Positions 43,309 to 43,697 of a stretch of DNA of 43,697 bases are shown piece by piece. Under the pieces are notes generated by a model. That model did not search any database, was not told where the DNA came from, and saw nothing but the letters and a program-made list of their open reading frames with translations. Both the position numbers and the translations under genes were made by a program. Source of the DNA: Nocardioides sp. IC4_145 (GTDB lineage Bacteria > Actinomycetota > Actinomycetes > Propionibacteriales > Nocardioidaceae); NCBI RefSeq assembly GCF_011250565.1, contig NZ_JAANMS010000041.1:1-43697 (forward strand), given 5' to 3'. Every line of letters starts with the position of its first letter. The stretch's first letter is position 1.

Positions 43309-43533
43309 TCAGCCGACGCCCGACGCGCGCTCCGCCCGGACCTGGGACTCCACGACCAGCACGACCAACGAGTTGCCGACCAGCAACAGTCCGAGGGTGG
43401 TGAGCACCCACACCGCGCTCGCGTGCACCCCGTCCGGCTCGCCCTCGATGTAGCAGAAGAAGGCGACCAGGAGCGTGAGGCAACCCGACATCAACAACGA
43501 AGCGCCCAGCGCGCGAGCGAGACGGTTATCCAT
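43309..43533 (-). CDS. Small two-helix membrane protein, unknown
   Basis: A 74-residue protein with two transmembrane segments: LGASLLMSGCLTLLVAFFCYI and VWVLTTLGLLLVGNSLVVLVV, joined by a short acidic loop (EGEPDGVHASA), and a charged C-terminus. No family recognised. The start ATG 43533 has TAGGTC six bases upstream. It is convergent with the oxidoreductase, with the nested palindrome between them, and is followed upstream by a hairpin and a possible riboswitch fragment. Confidence 0.65.
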   Translation of the reverse strand: MDNRLARALGASLLMSGCLTLLVAFFCYIEGEPDGVHASAVWVLTTLGLLLVGNSLVVLVVESQVRAERASGVG

Positions 43534-43592
43534 GGACCCGACCTACCCGGCTGCGGGCGCGCCGACACCCGAGCGGCTCACTGGTGGACGTT

Positions 43593-43627
43593 GGGTGCAG
43601 ACAGGAGTAGGTCTCTTGTCTGCACCC
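43593..43627. terminator. Hairpin with 11-bp stem
   Basis: GGGTGCAGACA and TGTCTGCACCC with a 13-base loop. It lies upstream of the 74-residue gene. It could be a terminator for a gene beyond the right edge, or the expression platform of the possible riboswitch at 43650-43697. Confidence 0.6.
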
Positions 43628-43649
43628 CGGGTCTGCCGGGTCACTGCCG

Positions 43650-43697
43650 AGCTGAGCCAGTCGCTCTTCGGGGATGACCTGCCTGAGAGTTGCAGGG
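43650..43697 (-). ncRNA. Possible 3' end of a glycine riboswitch (partial)
   Basis: On the minus strand the sequence CAACTCTCAGGCAGGTC at the window edge resembles the conserved (G)AAnCTCTCAGG segment of glycine riboswitches. The 5' half, including the GCCGAAGG element, would be outside the window. The segment also forms a plain CCTGC/GCAGG hairpin, so the match may be accidental. Confidence 0.33.

Noticed and set aside
1..43697. tRNA, rRNA, CRISPR, insertion-sequence or prophage features
   Set aside because: None seen: no tRNA-like cloverleaf core, no rRNA segments, no regularly spaced repeats and no transposase or integrase motif on either strand.

Overview
The window looks like chromosomal DNA from a high-GC actinobacterium, most plausibly Nocardioides or a close relative. 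The grounds are very high GC, frequent GTG starts, many actinobacterium-specific families (SepH, DUF3710, DUF3159, DUF3093, DUF4193, DUF5998, GNAT/acyl-CoA synthetase fusion) and short palindromic repeats of the GGTCGAGGAG...GTCTCGAGACC type. The genus is inferred from memory, not from a search. I see no tRNA, rRNA, CRISPR array, insertion sequence or prophage.

Layout. 1-1768: the 3' part of an endonuclease/exonuclease/phosphatase protein fused to a degenerate phospholipase-D-like region. 1809-7383: a conserved housekeeping block, dut-DUF3710-OB fold-DUF3159 (minus), DUF3093 and DUF4235 (plus), then DUF4193, an inositol-monophosphatase-family enzyme and coproporphyrin ferrochelatase (minus). 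The order resembles the suhB-to-dut region I remember from Mycobacterium. 7462-13917: an MFS protein, an FAD-linked sugar-lactone oxidase, a secreted metzincin-like protease with four C-terminal repeats, a DUF998 membrane protein, and a coupled ASCH / pterin-dehydratase-like+VOC pair. 13928-18568: a DrrAB-type ABC exporter, a TRIC-type channel, the septation factor SepH and a sulfurtransferase. 18648-22938: a membrane-anchored beta-propeller, thymidine kinase, an acyl-CoA synthetase and a small membrane protein. 22939-25409: a stress-type cluster with two DUF2382 proteins; one operon has a good match to a sigma-B-type promoter. 25410-29105: an accessory segment of visibly lower GC with small orphan genes, a GAF-ANTAR regulator and two direct copies of a 41-bp structured repeat. 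29106-40089: a LppX/LprAFG-type lipoprotein, a phosphodiesterase, DUF5998, a Pat-type acetyltransferase/acyl-CoA synthetase, a type IIA topoisomerase A subunit (ParC-like), an LprG-P55-like lipoprotein/transporter pair and a beta-carbonic anhydrase. 40122-43697: a GH3 lipoprotein, a TetR repressor divergent from a flavodoxin-fold NAD(P)H oxidoreductase with two matching operator dyads, and a small membrane protein flanked by large inverted repeats.

How the genes work together. Several tight translationally coupled operons (4-bp ATGA or GTGA overlaps) are visible: DUF3710/OB/DUF3159, ferrochelatase/phosphatase-family, ASCH/VOC, ABC ATPase/permease, DUF2382/membrane protein and LprG-like/MFS. 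About twenty genes have a -10-like hexamer only 6-7 nt before the start codon and no Shine-Dalgarno sequence, so they should be transcribed as leaderless mRNAs. This pattern fixes many start codons.

The most notable items are a free-standing 105-residue protein matching only the GyrA/ParC coiled-coil arm, the 41-bp repeats that bracket it and three other orphan genes, the paired TetR dyads, the LprG-P55-like operon, glycine at the quinolone-critical serine position of the topoisomerase, and a large nested palindrome near the right edge.
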